Source of the DNA: an uncultured Prevotellaceae bacterium
Lineage (GTDB): Bacteria > Bacteroidota > Bacteroidia > Bacteroidales > Bacteroidaceae
Assembly: GCA_946415695.1 (NCBI GenBank)
Contig: CAMKTM010000027.1
Location: 1-15,936 of the forward strand
Direction of reading: 5' to 3'
Length of the DNA: 15,936 nucleotides
Part shown: piece after piece, positions 12,487 through 15,936 of the stretch
How the letters are laid out: each line of letters opens with the position of its first letter
How positions within the stretch are numbered: position 1 is the first letter of the stretch
Made by a program: the position numbers and the translations under genes
The notes under the pieces: generated by a model
The model's database searches: none
Seen by the model: only the letters and a program-made list of their open reading frames with translations
What the model was told of the DNA's origin: nothing

Positions 12487-15009
12487 ATGACTACAAACTT
12501 CTCACCAGATACGTTCAACATACTGAACTTCAGCAAGGAAGAGGCAAGCCGACTGCATTGCGGCAGCGTTTCGCCCCTGCATCTCTTGCTTGGCATCCTC
12601 CGACAGACTGACAACAAAGCCAGTCAGCTCTTGGCATATTACCTGCCAGACGGGGTGTCCCAACTCAAGAGTCAGCTCGAGATGACAGCCCGTCAGCATC
12701 AAGTGCTCATCTCTCCCATGCCTGCCGACATGAACTTCGACCAGCAGGCGAACCGCATCATGCGGCTTTGCAAACTCGAAGCCAGCCTGATGAAGTCGGA
12801 AACGATTGAACCCATTCACGTCCTGCTCGCCATCCTCAAAGCCAACGACAACGAGGCAAGCGACATCCTGCAACGCCTCGACATCACTTACGAAAAGGTC
12901 AATGGCCAATGGTCTATGGTCAATAGTCAATCATCCGATGACGACGACGAGGAAGAAGACTTAGAACCTGTTTCCGCAGGACTGGAGGGAAATGTCATCT
13001 CCGTCCGGCAACAAAAGAAGCAGGAAAGCAAGACGCCTGCCCTCGACAATTTCGGCACAGACCTTACGCTCATGGCTGCTCAAGACTTGCTCGACCCCGT
13101 CGTGGGACGAGAGCGGGAGATTGAACGTGTGGCTCAAATACTGAATCGCAGAAAGAAGAACAATCCCATACTTATTGGTGAGCCCGGCGTGGGAAAGAGC
13201 GCCATCGTTGAAGCTTTGGCACAAAGAATCGTTGCCCACAAAATTAGCCGCACCCTTTGGAACAAGCGAATCGTGGTGCTCGACTTGGGCAGCGTCGTTG
13301 CGGGAACAAAGTATCGCGGCCAGTTCGAGGAACGACTGCGTTGTATCATGAACGAACTCCAGCAGAACCCAGACATCATCGTGTTTATCGACGAGATTCA
13401 CACCTTGATTGGAGCAGGAAATGCCGCAGGTTCGATGGATGCCGCCAATATGCTCAAGCCCGCACTGAGCAGGGGAGAATTCCAATGTATCGGCGCTACG
13501 ACACTTGACGAGTTCCGCAAGAGCATCGAGAAGGATGGTGCACTTGAACGCCGCTTCCAGAAGGTGATGGTGGAACCCACGACTGCTGATGAGACCTTAC
13601 AGATTCTCCATAACTTGCGCGAACGCTACGAGAGGCATCATAATGTGCGCTATACGGACGATGCTCTCTTGGCTTGTGTCAAGATGACCGGGCGCTATGT
13701 CACCGACCGCAGCTTCCCTGATAAAGCAATAGATGTGCTGGACGAAGCTGGAAGCAGAATGCGCATTCAGAACTTCCCCGTGTCGGATGAGATTCTTCAA
13801 CTCGAGAAGCTTGTTGAGGAGCTTGACCAGAAGAGAGATGAGGCTGCAGCTCGGCAGGACTTTGAAGTGGCTGCCGACCTTCGCGACCAAAGCAAAAAAG
13901 CTCAGGAGCAATTGCTGGAAGTAAAGCAAGTGTGGGAGAAGACTCTCAGCGAGAGCGAAAAGTCTCTTGTTGACGAACAAGTTGTGGCCAATGTCATCAG
14001 CACAATGACTGGCATTCCCGTCCAAAGAATCGGTCAGGAAGAGAACGAAAGACTGCGCAACCTGAAGGAAACACTTCAGCAGAAAGTCATCGGTCAGGAC
14101 GAAGCCGTTGCCACCGTCGCAAGAGCCATCCAAAGGAGTCGCGTCGGACTGAAAGACCCACAAAGGCCTATCGGGACATTCCTCTTTGTGGGACCGACCG
14201 GTGTGGGCAAGACGTACCTCGCCAAGTGCCTTGCAGAAGAACTTTTCGGCAAAGCAGACGCCATCATTCGCATCGACATGAGCGAGTACATGGAGAAACA
14301 TACGGTCAGCAGAATGGTGGGTGCACCTCCGGGATATGTTGGTTATGACGAAGGCGGACAACTCACGGAACAAGTGCGGCGCAAGCCGTATTCCATCGTG
14401 CTTCTCGACGAGATTGAGAAAGCGCACAGCGATGTATTCAACCTCTTGCTGCAAGTCATGGACGAGGGTCGCTTGACCGACGGCAATGGAAACACAATTG
14501 ACTTCCGCAACACCGTCATCATTATGACCAGCAACTGCGGCTCGAAACAGATTCGCGACTTCGGTCGAGGCGTTGGTTTCCAAAGCGAGACAGACATCAC
14601 GACTGGCAAGAAGCAGAACCGCGACATCGTGAAGAAAGCCCTCGACAAGCAGTTCGCACCCGAGTTTATGAACCGTCTCGACAACATCGTTTACTTCGAC
14701 CACCTTTCGCAAGAAGACTTGCAGAAGATTGTCGATATTGAGCTTCGTCCCTTACTCGACCGAATCATCGAGATGGGCCACACGCTCGAAGTCACTCCAG
14801 AAGCTCGCGAACTGCTCGGCAAGAAGGGCTACGACATGCAATTCGGTGCCCGTCCGCTCAAGCGTGCCATCCAGGATCTCCTCGAAGACCCGCTCTGCGA
14901 AATCCTGATGGAGCCCCTCTCCAACTCCCCCAAAGGGGAGGACAAACTCCAGCTCAAAGCAGAAGTGGATGCTGATAACAAAGAAAAGATTACTATAACT
15001 AAACAATAA
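12487..15009 (+). CDS. clpC: ClpC-type AAA+ unfoldase, ClpP partner
   Basis: This 840-residue Hsp100 protein unfolds substrates and feeds them to the ClpP peptidase. Residues 1-133 are the double Clp N-domain (FSKEEASRLHCGSVSPLHLLLGIL). The D1 ATPase has Walker A GEPGVGKS at 231-238 and Walker B VFIDE at 299-303. A short UVR-type middle segment lies at about 444-480 (RQDFEVAADLRDQ), which separates ClpC from ClpA and ClpB. D2 has GPTGVGKT at 569-576 and VLLDE at 638-642, and VGF at 696-698 is the likely ClpP-docking tripeptide. Two parts look repeat-derived: linker residues 138-148 (VNGQWSMVNSQ), followed by the acid run DDDDEEED, and the tail from about 809. It is followed by htpG after 65 bases with no visible promoter, suggesting a shared proteostasis transcript. 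Confidence 0.93.
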   Translation: MTTNFSPDTFNILNFSKEEASRLHCGSVSPLHLLLGILRQTDNKASQLLAYYLPDGVSQLKSQLEMTARQHQVLISPMPADMNFDQQANRIMRLCKLEASLMKSETIEPIHVLLAILKANDNEASDILQRLDITYEKVNGQWSMVNSQSSDDDDEEEDLEPVSAGLEGNVISVRQQKKQESKTPALDNFGTDLTLMAAQDLLDPVVGREREIERVAQILNRRKKNNPILIGEPGVGKSAIVEALAQRIVAHKISRTLWNKRIVVLDLGSVVAGTKYRGQFEERLRCIMNELQQNPDIIVFIDEIHTLIGAGNAAGSMDAANMLKPALSRGEFQCIGATTLDEFRKSIEKDGALERRFQKVMVEPTTADETLQILHNLRERYERHHNVRYTDDALLACVKMTGRYVTDRSFPDKAIDVLDEAGSRMRIQNFPVSDEILQLEKLVEELDQKRDEAAARQDFEVAADLRDQSKKAQEQLLEVKQVWEKTLSESEKSLVDEQVVANVISTMTGIPVQRIGQEENERLRNLKETLQQKVIGQDEAVATVARAIQRSRVGLKDPQRPIGTFLFVGPTGVGKTYLAKCLAEELFGKADAIIRIDMSEYMEKHTVSRMVGAPPGYVGYDEGGQLTEQVRRKPYSIVLLDEIEKAHSDVFNLLLQVMDEGRLTDGNGNTIDFRNTVIIMTSNCGSKQIRDFGRGVGFQSETDITTGKKQNRDIVKKALDKQFAPEFMNRLDNIVYFDHLSQEDLQKIVDIELRPLLDRIIEMGHTLEVTPEARELLGKKGYDMQFGARPLKRAIQDLLEDPLCEILMEPLSNSPKGEDKLQLKAEVDADNKEKITITKQ
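12897..12931 (+). repeat. Five heptamers inside the clpC linker
   Basis: GGTCAAT, GGCCAAT, GGTCTAT, GGTCAAT and AGTCAAT follow each other without gaps. They encode residues 138-148 between the N-domain and D1. The last two units plus the preceding T (TGGTCAATAGTCAAT, 12917-12931) are identical to 2195-2209 at the gldE start. Confidence 0.85.
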
Positions 15010-15069
15010 ATTCAACTGCCAAACCCCTGCACGCAGTTCTCTCCCTTTGGGGAGAGTTAGAGAGGGGGC
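14913..15069. repeat. Split C/T-rich palindromic element at the clpC-htpG junction
   Basis: The left arm (14913-14940, CCCCTCTCCAACTCCCCC then AAAGGGGAG) and the right arm (15040-15069) are imperfect inverted copies, each with its own small hairpin (CTCCCC/GGGGAG on the left). The left arm is inside clpC and encodes about residues 809-818 (EPLSNSPKGE). The right arm ends five bases before the htpG ATG. The clpC stop codon lies between the arms. It is related to the element at 5836-5918. Confidence 0.75.
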
Positions 15070-15074
15070 GTATT

Positions 15075-15936
15075 ATGAAACAAGGTAACATCGGGGTTAC
15101 AACCGAGAATATCTTCCCCGTCATCAAAAAGTTCCTCTATAGTGACCACGAAATCTTCATTCGCGAAATCGTAAGCAACGCCGTCGATGCCACGCAGAAG
15201 CTCAAGACCCTGGCAGGCAAGGGCGACTTCCAGGGCGAAATGGGCGACCTGAAGGTTCGGGTCAGCATCGATAAAGACGCTAAGACCATTACCGTTAGCG
15301 ACAACGGCATCGGTATGACTGCCGAAGAAATCGAGAAGTACATCAACCAGATTGCCTTCTCGGGAGCCAACGACTTCCTCGACAAGTACAAGGACGACGC
15401 CAACGCCATCATCGGCCACTTCGGACTGGGCTTCTACTCGTCGTTCATGGTGAGCAAGCAGGTCGATATCATCACGAAGAGCTATCAGGACGCACCTGCC
15501 GTGAAATGGAGTTGCGACGGAAGTCCAAGCTTTACCCTCGAAGAGACAGAGAAGGCCGAGCGCGGCACAGACATCGTGATGCACATCGACGATGACTGCA
15601 AGGAGTTCCTCGAGAAGGACAAGCTGGAAAGTCTGCTGCGCAAGTACTGCCACTTCCTGCCCGTGCCCATCGCTTTTGGCAAGAAGACCGAATGGAAGGA
15701 CGGCAAGCAGGTGGACACCGACGAGGACAACATTATTAATAATGTAGAGCCGCTTTGGACGAAGAAGCCTGCCGACCTGAAGGACGAGGACTACAAGGAG
15801 TTCTACCGCCACCTCTTCCCGATGGCCGACGAGCCGCTCTTCTGGATTCACCTCAACGTCGATTACCCGTTCAACCTGACCGGCATCCTCTACTTCCCGA
15901 AGATAAAGAACAACCTCGACATCCAGCGCAACAAGA
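15075..15936 (+). CDS. htpG: Hsp90-family chaperone HtpG, 5' part
   Basis: The frame is open from ATG 15075 to the window end (287 codons), so the C-terminal half is cut off. HtpG is the bacterial Hsp90, an ATP-dependent cytoplasmic chaperone. The GHKL ATPase motifs are present: REIVSNAVDA at 30-39 with the catalytic E31 and Mg-binding N35, DNGIGM at 76-81, and the lid GHFGLGFYSSF at 114-124. The middle domain begins near residue 230 (EPLFWIHLNVDYPFNLTGILYFP). No promoter is seen in the 65 bases after clpC, so co-transcription is likely. The start is set by the standard MKQGNIGVTTENIFPVIKKFLYS N-terminus of Bacteroidota homologues. Confidence 0.95.
   Translation, partial: MKQGNIGVTTENIFPVIKKFLYSDHEIFIREIVSNAVDATQKLKTLAGKGDFQGEMGDLKVRVSIDKDAKTITVSDNGIGMTAEEIEKYINQIAFSGANDFLDKYKDDANAIIGHFGLGFYSSFMVSKQVDIITKSYQDAPAVKWSCDGSPSFTLEETEKAERGTDIVMHIDDDCKEFLEKDKLESLLRKYCHFLPVPIAFGKKTEWKDGKQVDTDEDNIINNVEPLWTKKPADLKDEDYKEFYRHLFPMADEPLFWIHLNVDYPFNLTGILYFPKIKNNLDIQRNK

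Noticed and set aside
13597..14712. 371-codon minus-strand open frame opposite clpC
   Set aside because: It is antisense to the D1-D2 region of ClpC and has no domain or promoter of its own.

Overview
The window looks like a chromosomal segment from a member of the Bacteroidota, most likely Prevotella or a close relative. The evidence: five or six upstream regions carry the Bacteroidota -7 box TAnnTTTG; start codons lack Shine-Dalgarno sequences; ssb is followed by gldE, a pairing typical of the phylum; the secreted phospholipase ends in the FNLSGQRV...GIYIINNKKI tail common in Prevotella; and the prolyl-tRNA synthetase is the short archaeal-type form. The species cannot be fixed by reading alone.

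Layout. Positions 1-311 are non-coding and end in a terminator for the minus-strand gene at 312-1196, a secreted endonuclease/exonuclease/phosphatase-family protein. A divergent promoter region separates it from ssb (1496-1831), which is followed by gldE (2186-3508, a CNNM/CBS/CorC membrane protein). A 560-base gap rich in repeats and hairpins follows. Three minus-strand genes come next: a small exported His/Met-rich protein (4073-4456), an MFS permease (4619-5944) and proS (5919-7400). The permease overlaps proS by 26 bases. A second divergent promoter region leads to a plus-strand OmpA-family lipoprotein (7563-8288) and the monofunctional transglycosylase mtgA (8342-9031). After another repeat-bearing gap, a strong promoter drives a 947-residue secreted PI-PLC-like phospholipase (9466-12309). 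clpC (12487-15009) and the first 287 codons of htpG (15075 to the window end) form a probable proteostasis operon.

The genes are mostly ordinary housekeeping and envelope functions. No defence system, CRISPR array, transposase, tRNA or rRNA was seen. The unusual content is the repeats. At least four families occur: short tandem repeats with 7- or 8-base periods; 22-base palindromes in tandem; a C/T-rich palindromic element; and a 76-base promoter segment present twice in opposite orientation, each time between divergent genes. Several repeats lie inside reading frames: the ClpC linker, the ClpC C-terminus, the permease N-terminus, a loop of the nuclease-family protein, the GldE start region, and the ssb stop codon, where the usual SSB acidic tip is missing. 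A repeat population that seeds promoters, leaders and protein ends is the best candidate here for something undescribed.
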